NCBI RefSeq assembly: GCF_009720735.1
Contig: NZ_WNKU01000005.1
Location: forward strand, 1 to 64,000
Direction of reading: 5' to 3'
Length of the DNA stretch: 64,000 bases
Source: Heliobacterium mobile
GTDB lineage: Bacteria; Bacillota; Desulfitobacteriia; Heliobacteriales; Heliobacteriaceae
Positions 43,245 through 52,114 of this stretch are shown one piece after another. The notes beneath the pieces were generated by a model that saw only the letters and a list, made by a program, of their open reading frames with translations, had not been told where the DNA came from and searched no databases. The translations under genes and the position numbers were made by a program. Positions within the stretch are counted from its first letter, which is position 1, and every line of letters starts with the position of its first letter.

Positions 43245-43649
43245 ATGGAAAAGAAACCGATTCGCGTAGTTGTGGCTAAACCGGGACTTGACGGTCATGA
43301 CCGTGGCGCCAAAGTGGTCGCCCAAGCTCTGCGGGACGCAGGGATGGAAGTCATCTATACAGGACTTCGTCAGACACCAGCTCAAATCGTGGAAGTGGCC
43401 ATCCAGGAAGACGCTCAAGTGGTCGCGCTCAGCTCACTTTCCGGCGCTCATATGGCCCTGTTCCCACAGGTGGTCAAGGGTCTGCAGGCCGAAGGCCTCA
43501 ATGACGTCCTCGTCCTCGGCGGCGGCGTAATCCCCGATGATGACATCCCCGGACTGAAAGAAGCTGGTGTAGCTGAGATCTTCACGCCCGGTACCGACAC
43601 CCGGGACATCGTGAAGTATATCGAAGCTCACTTCAACGGGGGAAAATAA
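43245..43649 (+). CDS. Methylmalonyl-CoA mutase, cobalamin-binding (small) subunit
   Basis: 134 residues, the B12-binding Rossmann domain: [20 protein letters not shown] (DxHxxG, His ligand to cobalt), [12 protein letters not shown] (SxL) and [13 protein letters not shown] (GG). Pairs with the upstream large subunit. No mutase chaperone (MeaB-like G protein) is encoded in this window. Confidence 0.95.
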   Translation: MEKKPIRVVVAKPGLDGHDRGAKVVAQALRDAGMEVIYTGLRQTPAQIVEVAIQEDAQVVALSSLSGAHMALFPQVVKGLQAEGLNDVLVLGGGVIPDDDIPGLKEAGVAEIFTPGTDTRDIVKYIEAHFNGGK

Positions 43650-43650
43650 G

Positions 43651-44070
43651 ATGGCTGAAATTCTGCACATTGACCATATCGGTATCGCTGTGAAAGACCT
43701 GAAGGCGGCTATCGCCTTTTACGAGAACGTGATCGGCATCAAGTGTACCTCCGTCGAAGAAGTACCGGAACAAAAGGTGCGTGTCGCTTTCCTTCCTTCC
43801 GGTGATGCAGAAGTGGAACTGCTCGAGTCCACCGATCCTGAAGGACCCATCGCCAAATTCATCGAGAAAAACGGTGAGGGCATCCAGCACGTGGCTTACC
43901 GCGTCGACGACTTGGAAGCCAAGCTGGCCGAACTGAAAGAGGCTGGTGTACGCCTCATCGATGAGAAACCTCGTCGCGGTGCTGGCGGTGCCGACATCGC
44001 CTTTCTCCATCCGAAAGGCACCTTCGGCCATCTGGTGGAACTTTGCCAACGTCCCGGCAAATTGAAATAG
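43651..44070 (+). CDS. mce: Methylmalonyl-CoA epimerase
   Basis: 139 residues of the vicinal-oxygen-chelate fold: HIDHIGIAVKDLKAAIAFYENVIG, EVELLESTDPEGPIAKFIEKNG, GIQHVAYRVDDLEAKL and FLHPKGTFGHLVELCQ (His/Gln/Glu metal ligands). Interconverts the R and S forms of methylmalonyl-CoA between mutase and carboxyltransferase. Begins one base after the cobalamin subunit stop. Confidence 0.95.
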   Translation: MAEILHIDHIGIAVKDLKAAIAFYENVIGIKCTSVEEVPEQKVRVAFLPSGDAEVELLESTDPEGPIAKFIEKNGEGIQHVAYRVDDLEAKLAELKEAGVRLIDEKPRRGAGGADIAFLHPKGTFGHLVELCQRPGKLK

Positions 44071-44136
44071 GCTCCTCGTAAAACCACATAAATTAATCAA
44101 AACAGGCGTATTGAAGATTTGGGAGGGATCAATCCC

Positions 44137-45672
44137 TTGAGCATGCAAGAACGTTTGGCGCAACTGGAAAAGTATCGCGAAAAAATCAAACAGGGCGGCG
44201 GTAAAAAACGGATTGAAAAACAACATGAATCCGGTAAGTTAACCGCCCGGGAACGGATCGAAGCATTTTTGGATCCCGGATCCTTCACCGAAATCGGTGT
44301 CTTCGTCGGCGAAAGCAACTTTGACAAACTGGAAAACCCTGGTGAGGGCGTCGTTGTCGGTCACGGTACCGTCGATGGTCGCTTAGTATATGTATACGCC
44401 CAAGACTTCACCGTTTCTGGGGGCTCCTTGTCCAAAGCTCATGCTGACAAGATCTGCAAAGTGATGGACCTGGCCTTGAAAAACGGCGCACCTTGCATCG
44501 GCATGAATGACTCTGGTGGCGCTCGGATTCAACAAGGTGTGGATGCGTTGGAAGGATACGGAAACATCTTCTACCGCAACACCATTTCCTCCGGCGTCGT
44601 GCCCCAACTTTCTGCCATTCTCGGCCCTTGTGCCGGCGGTGCCGTCTATTCGCCTGCCCTGACCGACTTCATCTTCATGGTCGATGGCATCTCCCGCATG
44701 TTCATCACCGGACCGCAAGTCATCAAGGCAGTTACCGGCGAAGACGTATCACCGGAAGAACTGGGCGGCGCTCTGACCCACAACCAAAAGTCTGGTGTGG
44801 CCCACTTCATGGCTGAAAGCGAACTGGAATGCTTTGAGCAAATGAGAACCCTCCTGTCCTACCTGCCCTCAAACAACATGGAAGAACCGCCCATGGCCGA
44901 TCCGGTCGGTCCGGAAGGCGAACCGGAAGAAATCATGACCATCGTTCCCGATAATCCGAATCAGGGTTATGACATCCGGGAAGTTCTCGTGCGCATTGTT
45001 GACGCCGGTTCCTTCTTTGAAGTTCAACCGCTCTTCGCACCAAACGGCATCACCGCTTTTGCCCGCATAAACGGCCGTCCCGTCGGTATCCTGGCTAACC
45101 AGCCGAGAGTGCTCGCCGGTTGCCTGGACATCGATGTCTCCGACAAACTGGCTCGTTTTGTCCGCTTCTGCAACGCCTTCAATATTCCCCTGCTGACTTT
45201 TGAAGACGTACCGGGCTTCCTGCCTGGAACCAATCAGGAATACGGCGGCATCATTCGCCACGGCGCCAAGATGCTCTATGCTTATTCGGAAGCTTCCGTT
45301 CCGAAAATCACCATCATCCTGCGCAAAGCCTACGGCGGTGCCTATCTGGCTATGTGTGCCAAGCCTCTTGGCGCCGATATGGTCTTCGCTTGGCCGACAG
45401 CCGAAATCGCCGTTATGGGTCCCGATGGCGCTGCGAACATCATCTACCGCAAAGAGATCGAAGCAGCGGAAGATCCCATCGCCAAGCGCAAAGAGATGGC
45501 TGATCGCTACCGCGACGAAGTCTCCAATCCATTTATCGCCTGTGCTCGCGGCTATGTGGAAGACATCCTCGATCCGCGGGAAACTCGCAGTCGCTTGATC
45601 GCCGCCTTGGACGCCCTGGCAACCAAACGCGAGAGCCGGCCGCGCAAGAAAAACGGAAACATCCCGGTCTAA
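44137..45672 (+). CDS. mmdA: Methylmalonyl-CoA carboxyltransferase subunit (12S / MmdA)
   Basis: 511 residues of the acyl-CoA carboxyltransferase family: ESGKLTARERIEAFLDPGSF, LKNGAPCIGMNDSGGARIQQGV, ILGPCAGGAVYSPALTDFIFM, GGALTHNQKSGVAHF and ILRKAYGGAYLAMCAKPLGAD. It transfers the carboxyl group between (S)-methylmalonyl-CoA and biotin. With a 5S-like partner nearby and no sodium-pump beta subunit, a methylmalonyl-CoA:pyruvate transcarboxylase is more likely than a Na+-decarboxylase. TTG 44137 follows GGGAGGG by nine bases; an ATG two codons later is also possible. Confidence 0.93.
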   Translation: MSMQERLAQLEKYREKIKQGGGKKRIEKQHESGKLTARERIEAFLDPGSFTEIGVFVGESNFDKLENPGEGVVVGHGTVDGRLVYVYAQDFTVSGGSLSKAHADKICKVMDLALKNGAPCIGMNDSGGARIQQGVDALEGYGNIFYRNTISSGVVPQLSAILGPCAGGAVYSPALTDFIFMVDGISRMFITGPQVIKAVTGEDVSPEELGGALTHNQKSGVAHFMAESELECFEQMRTLLSYLPSNNMEEPPMADPVGPEGEPEEIMTIVPDNPNQGYDIREVLVRIVDAGSFFEVQPLFAPNGITAFARINGRPVGILANQPRVLAGCLDIDVSDKLARFVRFCNAFNIPLLTFEDVPGFLPGTNQEYGGIIRHGAKMLYAYSEASVPKITIILRKAYGGAYLAMCAKPLGADMVFAWPTAEIAVMGPDGAANIIYRKEIEAAEDPIAKRKEMADRYRDEVSNPFIACARGYVEDILDPRETRSRLIAALDALATKRESRPRKKNGNIPV

Positions 45673-45678
45673 GCTCCT

Positions 45679-45696
45679 GGAGGTGGAATCACCTCC
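45679..45696 (+). promoter_or_regulatory. Hairpin enclosing a strong Shine-Dalgarno sequence
   Basis: GGAGGTG GAAT CACCTCC is a perfect seven-base stem starting six bases after the mmdA stop. The left arm is a strong ribosome site for the next frame (TTG 45699), so the site would be hidden unless ribosomes finishing mmdA open it. Confidence 0.5.
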
Positions 45697-45725
45697 CTTT
45701 GGGAAAGGGGTTGGGTAACGAAACC

Positions 45726-46400
45726 ATGCTGAATCGTGATCGTATACGTCGACGTCAAGCAGCTGTCGCCGCCGTCATGTCCGCCATCGGATACCAGATG
45801 TCCAGCATGCGCAGGCGCGGAAGAATTGTCGGCAGCCAAGGAACACCTCGCTCCGCTTGGACTGGCCGAACTGACTGGAAGATTACCGGTCTTGCAGAAG
45901 CCTTGGGGCAACGAGACAATGAAACTCCAGTAGAGGAGATTGCCAGGCAGATCGCAGCTCGAATGCCTGACAGCGGGAGGGAAATATTTGTGAAAAGATT
46001 CAAGGTTCGCGTTGACAACCAAATGTTCTATGTAGAAGTCGAAGAAATTCCCGGTGAAGGTGCGATGGCTGCTGCTCCGGCTGTTGCGGCTGCTCCGGTT
46101 GCCCGTGTCGCTGCTCCGGCTCCGAAAGCCGCTCCAGCGCCGAAGGCGGCTGCGGCTCCCAAAGCCCCGAAAGCGGCTCCGGCTGGCGGCGGCGGAATGA
46201 ACGCTCCCATGCCTGGCACCATCTTAGACGTACGGAAGAACGTCGGCGACGTCGTTAAGGCCGGCGAAACCGTATTGATCCTTGAAGCCATGAAAATGGA
46301 AAACGAAATCCAGGCTGATCGCGCAGGTACTATTGCCGAGATCCGTGTCAAAAAAGGTCAGGCAGTAAACGCTGGCGAGGTCCTGGTCGTCATTGAGTAA
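45726..46400 (+). CDS. Biotin carrier subunit of transcarboxylase, with in-frame delta-like N-terminal extension
   Basis: The C-terminal part is a biotin carrier: KRFKVRVDNQMFYVEVEEIP, an Ala/Pro/Lys linker, and the biotinyl domain with MNAPMPGTILDV, EAMKMENEI (biotinylated Lys) and GEVLVVIE. A good start for this 136-residue form is GTG 45990 with GGGAGGG eight bases before it. The frame stays open upstream to TTG 45699 and ATG 45726. Its extra about 88 residues (RRRQAAVAAVMSAIGYQMSS...GTPRSAWTGRTDW) look like the small delta/OadG-like accessory proteins usually encoded separately at this place. Both forms may be made. Confidence 0.8.
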   Translation: MLNRDRIRRRQAAVAAVMSAIGYQMSSMRRRGRIVGSQGTPRSAWTGRTDWKITGLAEALGQRDNETPVEEIARQIAARMPDSGREIFVKRFKVRVDNQMFYVEVEEIPGEGAMAAAPAVAAAPVARVAAPAPKAAPAPKAAAAPKAPKAAPAGGGGMNAPMPGTILDVRKNVGDVVKAGETVLILEAMKMENEIQADRAGTIAEIRVKKGQAVNAGEVLVVIE

Positions 46401-46449
46401 CCGGAAAAGAGGAACATCGACCCAGCCGAAGGGCAGGAAGGAGTCGAAC

Positions 46450-47862
46450 ATGGATAAGAAACGGGTAATCAAATTCACCGATACAACACTGCGCGATAGC
46501 CACCAGTCTTTGCTCGCGACCCGGATGAAAATCGAAGATATGCTTCCAATCATCGACAAAATCGATGCCATCGGATACCACTCCCTCGAATGCTGGGGTG
46601 GCGCCACCTTCGATACGACCATGCGCTTCCTGAACGAGGATCCCTGGGAACGCCTCTGGACCATTAAGCAGCGCTGCAAGACTCCCTTGCAGATGTTGCT
46701 GCGGGGTCAGAACATCTTAGGCTACAAACACTATGCCGACGATGTTCTCGAGGCCTTCTGCAAGTACGCCTGTGAAGGCGGTATGGATATCTTCCGGATT
46801 TTTGACGCCCTCAACGACGCCCGCAACATGGAAAAAGCCATGGAGTACGTGAAAAAGTACGGCGGTCATGTGCAAGGGGTGCTCTGCTACACCATCAGTG
46901 AATTCCATACCGTCAAATACTACGTTGAACTCGCTAAGAAATTGGCGGAGCGGGGTGCCGATTCGATCTGTATCAAAGATATGGCCGGCATCCTCGCCCC
47001 CGGCCCCGCTTACGAGATCGTCAAAGAGGTCAAAGAAGCGGTCGGCCTGCCCATCCAGGTCCATACCCACTATACCTCCGGGATGGGCGCTATGATGTAT
47101 GTCAAAGCGATTGAGGCTGGTGCCGACGTCGTCGATACAGCCATCTCCTCCATGTCTCTGTCCACTTCGCAACCGGCTTGCGAAACCATGGTGGCCGCTT
47201 TGGAAAGCCTTGGTTACGAAACCAACCTGGATCTGCTCAAATTGAAGGAAATCTCCGACTTCTATAAAGATGTTCGGAAGAAATACGCCAAATTCGACCT
47301 GACTGATTACACCCCAGACACGAACGTCCTCGTCTATCAGGTTCCTGGTGGCATGATCTCCAACTTTCTCTCCCAGCTGGCCCAGCAAAACGCGCTGGAT
47401 AAGTTGCCTGACGTGTTGGCCGAAGTGCCTCGTGTTCGGGAAGACTTTGGCTTCCCTCCGCTCGTCACTCCTTCCAGCCAGATCGTTGGCGCCCAAGCAG
47501 CCCTCAACGTATTGCTCGGAGAGCGCTACAAGATGGCGACCAACGAAGTCAAGCAGTACATGCGCGGCTTCTATGGTCAACCGCCTGCACCGGTGAAGGA
47601 AGAAGTACGGAAGAAAATCGTCGGTAACGACGAAGTCATCCATTGCCGTCCGGCCGATCTCATTCCTCCCGAAATGGAAGATGCGCGGAAGGCCGTTGCC
47701 GGTGTCATGCAAAAAGAGCAGGATGTCGTGTCCTATGCCATTTTCCCGAACGTGGCGATGCCCTTTTTGGAAGAACGGTTGGCTAAACAAGCGAAAGTCG
47801 ATTTTAAGATTGCCAAAGAAGGCACTGACGAAAACGGCAATGTCGTAACTTATCCTGCGTAA
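46450..47862 (+). CDS. Pyruvate carboxyltransferase subunit (transcarboxylase 5S / PycB-like)
   Basis: 470 residues. HMG-CoA-lyase-like TIM barrel: IKFTDTTLRDSHQSLLATRM, ECWGGATFDTTMRFLNEDPW, LRGQNILGYKHYADDV, SICIKDMAGILAP (carbamylated Lys) and IQVHTHYTSGMGAMMYVKAIEAGADVVD region (metal His pair), followed by the PYC/OADA C-terminal domain (VPGGMISNFLSQL, TPSSQIVGAQAALNV). No biotin domain is attached; biotin is on the upstream carrier. Moves carboxyl from biotin to pyruvate, giving oxaloacetate. AAGGAG before ATG 46450. Confidence 0.93.
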   Translation: MDKKRVIKFTDTTLRDSHQSLLATRMKIEDMLPIIDKIDAIGYHSLECWGGATFDTTMRFLNEDPWERLWTIKQRCKTPLQMLLRGQNILGYKHYADDVLEAFCKYACEGGMDIFRIFDALNDARNMEKAMEYVKKYGGHVQGVLCYTISEFHTVKYYVELAKKLAERGADSICIKDMAGILAPGPAYEIVKEVKEAVGLPIQVHTHYTSGMGAMMYVKAIEAGADVVDTAISSMSLSTSQPACETMVAALESLGYETNLDLLKLKEISDFYKDVRKKYAKFDLTDYTPDTNVLVYQVPGGMISNFLSQLAQQNALDKLPDVLAEVPRVREDFGFPPLVTPSSQIVGAQAALNVLLGERYKMATNEVKQYMRGFYGQPPAPVKEEVRKKIVGNDEVIHCRPADLIPPEMEDARKAVAGVMQKEQDVVSYAIFPNVAMPFLEERLAKQAKVDFKIAKEGTDENGNVVTYPA

Positions 47863-47918
47863 TTATGTGGTAATAATTACAGTTTCCAAGATTAAGCAAA
47901 CATTATAAATGTTCTATG

Positions 47919-47947
47919 GCTGCCGGATGATTTCCGGCAGCTTTTTT
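47919..47947 (+). terminator. Intrinsic terminator of the methylmalonyl-CoA operon
   Basis: GCTGCCGG / CCGGCAGC stem, seven-base loop, then six T residues. Confidence 0.92.
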
Positions 47948-48192
47948 CATTTGGGTATTCGCGATATCTGGGGTATAAATCGAGTAAATGAGACCATCGA
48001 TATGTATTACCGATTAATTTTCTCTTTTGTAGTACATTTTAAAGTATTGAAAATTGAATTTTTGAGTAAAGAATAGATCTCTTCCTGTAATTTACTAATG
48101 AAATAGCTAAATCCATGTGATAGACTTGTAAAATGGCAACGAAATAGCACTATAAACACAGTGCAAATCCAGGCCGAAAGGGGAGTCATGTA
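47948..48192. other. Intergenic region without a recognised gene
   Basis: AT-rich gap before the L,D-transpeptidase gene. It ends with GAAAGGGGAG, the ribosome site for TTG 48193. Confidence 0.5.
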
Positions 48193-49113
48193 TTGCAGCG
48201 AAATCATCTTTACTCATTCGTTCTTTCTGGGATATTACTGCTTAGTGGATTAACTTTTCTCTCGCCACGGGCCGATGCGGCTGGCGCAAACCCAAGCCTT
48301 TATTACGTCCAAAAAGGGGACAGCCTATACCGAGTGGCTGCCCGTTACGGTATTTCCGTGGATGTACTCAAAGGTGCCAACGGTATTTACGGCGATATGA
48401 TCTACACGGGGCAAGCTTTGCACATTCCGGCAGTGTCCGGTGGCCCGAATATTTACTTGGTTCAAAAGGGCGATTCCCTTTATTTTATCGCTCTCAAATA
48501 TGGTATTTCTGTTGACAGCCTGAAACAAAACAACAACCTAGCTTCCAATGTAATCACTCCCGGTCAGGTGCTGGTCATCCCGCAGAAATCGCTGGGAGAT
48601 ATCGTAAAAGCGAAAGCTGTTGATCCCTCCACACTGACTATTTTTGTAGATAAATCTGACCATACCCTTACCGTAGTATCGAATGGTACGCCTTTGAAAG
48701 CCTATCACAACGAGTTGGGTGATGGGGGCCTTGATGATAAAGCAGTCGCAGGGGATCACAAGACACCAGAAGGTAACCTATATATTACAGAGAAACTGGT
48801 TCTCGACCCCACTGACGAGTACTTGGGTACCCGCTGGATGCGACTTAGCTATCCGAACATCGAAGATGCCGATCGGGGCTTGGCGCAGGGACTGATCGAT
48901 CCACAGATCCGTAATGAAATTATCAATGCCATCAACAGTAAAACAACGCCACCGCAGCGGACCGCCTTAGGCGGCGGAGTCGGTATCCACGGCGGAACAA
49001 GACTCGATTTAGGTAAAGACTGGACCTATGGCTGTGTCGGCTTGTCGAATCAAGATGTAGAGGAGATCTATCCCCTTGTTTCTATTGGAACGCCGGTGAA
49101 AATTCAAAGATAA
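48193..49113 (+). CDS. Secreted L,D-transpeptidase with two LysM domains
   Basis: 306 residues. Signal peptide (FVLSGILLLSGLTFLSPRADA), two LysM repeats (YYVQKGDSLYRVAARYGISV and YLVQKGDSLYFIALKYGISV), and a YkuD domain (about 155-306) with GIHGGTRLDLGKDWTYGCVGL carrying the catalytic His and Cys. Such enzymes crosslink peptidoglycan by 3-3 bonds in the cell wall or spore cortex. The TTG start has GGGGAG seven bases upstream. Monocistronic with its own terminator. Confidence 0.92.
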   Translation: MQRNHLYSFVLSGILLLSGLTFLSPRADAAGANPSLYYVQKGDSLYRVAARYGISVDVLKGANGIYGDMIYTGQALHIPAVSGGPNIYLVQKGDSLYFIALKYGISVDSLKQNNNLASNVITPGQVLVIPQKSLGDIVKAKAVDPSTLTIFVDKSDHTLTVVSNGTPLKAYHNELGDGGLDDKAVAGDHKTPEGNLYITEKLVLDPTDEYLGTRWMRLSYPNIEDADRGLAQGLIDPQIRNEIINAINSKTTPPQRTALGGGVGIHGGTRLDLGKDWTYGCVGLSNQDVEEIYPLVSIGTPVKIQR

Positions 49114-49123
49114 TTGGAACTGT

Positions 49124-49160
49124 AAAAGAGACTCTCTGCTAAGGGGAGTCTCTCTTTTAT
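49124..49160 (+). terminator. Intrinsic terminator after the L,D-transpeptidase gene
   Basis: AAAAGAGACTCTC / GGGAGTCTCTCTTTT stem with a short loop and a T-rich end. Confidence 0.85.
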
Positions 49161-49258
49161 GTGTAAGTAAAAATGAGATCTAATCCTGCTTAGCAAGAAA
49201 TATATGTTATACAAAGTTTTAGTTATCATTCTTAAATCTAACCGTTTACAAGAAGATT

Positions 49259-49396
49259 ATGGAAGAATATAAATGTAATGATCGCTTTATGAAAAATCCC
49301 GAGGAGGAGTACAAATTTATCAATCCTGGCGTTCCTTTAAGATTTAAAAAGAAAAATGAATCACTTCTTAAGGTTGACAAAGATGGAAAGGAATAA
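49259..49396 (+). CDS. Possible 45-residue protein or gene remnant
   Basis: Frame MEEYKCNDRFMKNPEEEYKF... ending LLKVDKDGKE. It is charged and has no motif. No convincing ribosome site precedes it; an internal GAGGAGG sits in its middle. It ends five bases before the peroxidase remnant, so it may be part of the same decayed locus. Confidence 0.25.
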   Translation: MEEYKCNDRFMKNPEEEYKFINPGVPLRFKKKNESLLKVDKDGKE

Positions 49397-49401
49397 AATC
49401 G

Positions 49402-50096
49402 GTGAAACAGCTCAGATATTATATATTTGGGATCTGTGGATTAGTGACACTTCTCTCGCTCGTCATAGTCGGTAAAACAATGCTTAAAGTAGATGGGGTT
49501 TCGACTACGGCCTTTCCAGACCATGAGTATAGGCAACGTTTTGAACCACTAGGCCCAATCCCAGTTCCTGCGGATAACTCACTGAAGAGATCACCGCCTC
49601 GAATATTGCCAAAGCCATCGCAGCTTTTGAACGAACGATCATCGTCAATAACTCCGACTTTGACCGGTACATAGCTGGTGATGATAATGCTCTTACTCCT
49701 CAGGCGAAAAAAAGCATGGATCTGTTTATCAATAAAGCGGGTTGTTACTCTTGTCATCATGGGCCCAACCTGACGGACAATAACTACTATAACGTCGGAC
49801 CGAAATCAGAAGATCTCGGTCGATACAACGTTACCCATAATGAAGCCGATTGTGGAAAATTCCGCACACCTGGTCTTCGGGGACTCAACTTCACGGGACC
49901 CTACTTGCACAATGGTTTTGAAGTAACGCTTGAAGATGTAGTACACCTGTATAATGTGGGCGGAAATGCACATCCGAATAAAGATCCCCGGCTCAAGCCT
50001 CTCGGATTGACAGAAGACGAGGAATTGGCTTTAGTAGCTTTTTTAAGATCTATGAGTGGCACACCGCCAAAGATATCCCAACCAATGATTCCTTAA
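49402..50096 (+). pseudogene. Di-haem cytochrome c peroxidase (MauG/CcpA family), internally deleted
   Basis: The first frame (49402 to about 49590) encodes a membrane anchor and FEPLGPIPVPADN, the usual start of a cytochrome c peroxidase. It then runs out of frame. The second frame, open from about 49577 to 50096, continues EEITASNIAKAIAAFERTII, the C-terminal haem motif CYSCHHGPNLTDN, FRTPGLRGLNFTGPYLHNG and YNVGGNAHP. The N-terminal haem domain with the first CxxCH (about 150 residues) is missing and the frames do not match. This looks like a deletion of the peroxidatic half; a product, if any, would be non-functional. Confidence 0.8.
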
Positions 50097-50122
50097 ACCG
50101 ATAGAACGATGGAGGAACCGTC

Positions 50123-51862
50123 TTGATTCTGTGGAACTTCATTAAAAGCATGTATCAATGGTTTTGTAATCTGAGTATTCGATACAAGATGATTGCCCAA
50201 ATGTTGTGGGGTGTTTTCTTCTTACTAGTGGTGGGTGTCGCCGGTTATTTGAACATGGAAGATATGGGCGATACGTCCGAAGAAATGTATAATGAACGAC
50301 TATTACCGATCCAGTGGTTTGATAAAGTAGAAGTTGATCTGCATCAAATGGAGGCGGACATGGTACGTTTGATGCTCACCGATGACCGCCAAGAGAAAGA
50401 CCGGATCATGGTCGATGTCCGTGATAAAAAACTGGAAATTGACAAACTATTGTACGATTACCGCGCGAAAAATACCGATCCGGAAATTGAAGAAAAGTTA
50501 AACTCTTTCCAATCCCAGCTTATCGCCTATCACCGGGAACGGCAGAAGATCATCGACAAGGCCGTAGGCAGACAAAAAGAGGATGCCTTTCAGTATTACA
50601 AAGCTACAGAAAATCAACTTATCCAGATCAACAAAACGATTGATGAATTATCTCTCCATAATCAAACTGTCGCAGAGCGTCTCTACCAAGAGAACGAAGC
50701 AAAACGAAGTTACGCTCATATCATGATCCTTGTAACTATCATTCTTGCTATCCTAACGAACACGTCTATCGGGATCAGCATCAGCCAAATGATCATTAAA
50801 CCGCTGCGGCTATTACAAAAAGATATGGAACAAGTTGGCCGAGGGAATTTAAATATACATATTGAAACGGTCCATGAAGATGAAGTCGGTGAATTGAGTA
50901 AAACTCTTGAAAATACAGTGGCGAAGTTACGTCATTTAATCCGTCAAGTCGGGGAAACATCGCAGCATGTATACGGCCTCTCGCAACGGTTATCCCAAGA
51001 GGTACAGCATACTGGAGCATCGGCAGAACAAATCAGTATCACCATCAGTGAAGTAGCATCAGGGACGATGACACAAGCGGAACAAGCCAACGTCATTTTA
51101 TCGATGATGAAAGAATCGGTAGAACAGGTGCAAGAGGGAAACTGGCAAGCGGAGAATACGCTGGCTAAAGCTGCTCAATCGACCCGAGTCGCGCACAAAG
51201 GTCAGGAAGCGATGACTGAGGCTGTTGAACATCTAAGGATCGTCGATGCCAACGTCACGGAAGCGACTCGTTCGATTCGGTATCTTGGGCAAAAGTCAGA
51301 TGAAATCGGAAACATCAGCCATCTGATCACTGAAATCGCTGACCAAACGAACCTGCTTGCACTAAATGCTGCCATCGAAGCGGCAAGAGCGGGAGAGCAC
51401 GGCAAAGGATTTGCGGTTGTAGCTGACGAAGTCCGAAAACTGGCTGAGCAAAGTCGGGATGCGGCTCATCAAATTACACAACTGATCAAAGATGTACAAG
51501 ACAATACGACGAAAACAGTGAACGCCATGGAAGAGAACGTGGCGGCCTTTGACCGGCAAGTGTCGCTGATCCAAAATGGTGGAGAAGCTCTAAAGCACAT
51601 CGTCGCCAACGTCGAATCTACCGAGGCAGATGCTCACCAGATCCGGGAAGTCTTCAACGGGTTAAAATCGAATTCAACGCAAGTATTGAGATCGATTGAA
51701 GAAATTTCAGCGATCATCGAGCAATCAGCCGCCTCTACCGAGGAAGTGTCCGCCTCCGCAGACGAGCAATCGAAGACAGTAGAAGAAATGGCGGAACAGG
51801 CAAAAAAATTAGACAAATTGGCAGCTCAACTTCAAGGTGAAGTCGAACAATTTACCCTTTGA
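50123..51862 (+). CDS. Transmembrane methyl-accepting chemotaxis protein
   Basis: 579 residues. Membrane helix about 28-48, a four-helix-bundle extracellular sensor (4HB_MCP type, with [22 protein letters not shown]), second helix about 198-220 ([20 protein letters not shown]), HAMP ([20 protein letters not shown]), and a long cytoplasmic hairpin with tip [21 protein letters not shown]. It controls CheA. It starts at TTG with GGAGGAA six bases upstream. The ligand is unknown. Confidence 0.93.
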   Translation: MILWNFIKSMYQWFCNLSIRYKMIAQMLWGVFFLLVVGVAGYLNMEDMGDTSEEMYNERLLPIQWFDKVEVDLHQMEADMVRLMLTDDRQEKDRIMVDVRDKKLEIDKLLYDYRAKNTDPEIEEKLNSFQSQLIAYHRERQKIIDKAVGRQKEDAFQYYKATENQLIQINKTIDELSLHNQTVAERLYQENEAKRSYAHIMILVTIILAILTNTSIGISISQMIIKPLRLLQKDMEQVGRGNLNIHIETVHEDEVGELSKTLENTVAKLRHLIRQVGETSQHVYGLSQRLSQEVQHTGASAEQISITISEVASGTMTQAEQANVILSMMKESVEQVQEGNWQAENTLAKAAQSTRVAHKGQEAMTEAVEHLRIVDANVTEATRSIRYLGQKSDEIGNISHLITEIADQTNLLALNAAIEAARAGEHGKGFAVVADEVRKLAEQSRDAAHQITQLIKDVQDNTTKTVNAMEENVAAFDRQVSLIQNGGEALKHIVANVESTEADAHQIREVFNGLKSNSTQVLRSIEEISAIIEQSAASTEEVSASADEQSKTVEEMAEQAKKLDKLAAQLQGEVEQFTL

Positions 51863-51864
51863 TC

Positions 51865-51917
51865 AAAAGCCTATGGCTCGGGAATCTCCAGTCCCGCTCC
51901 ATAGGCTTTATTTTTTC
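51865..51917 (+). terminator. Intrinsic terminator after the chemoreceptor gene
   Basis: AAAGCCTATGG / CCATAGGCTTT outer stem with a GGGA...TCCC-like inner pairing, then ATTTTTTC. Confidence 0.88.
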
Positions 51918-52114
51918 AAGCGAACTCATATTTTCGGAGATATCAAGACGAAAAATGAAAAAAGGACTACGTTTCTTCGGCAAATGGTAATATAATAGAG
52001 TCAAAGGAAAACATCATTTCCAAGATTATACTTATCTAAATTCCAAAGCCAGGCAAAGAAGCCTATCAATCTAATTGATATGGTTTCTTTTTTTTCGATT
52101 ATAGGAGGTGCAGC

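Noticed and set aside
46717-47790. A 357-codon open frame opposite the 5S-like subunit gene
   Set aside because: Antisense shadow; no ribosome site or motifs.
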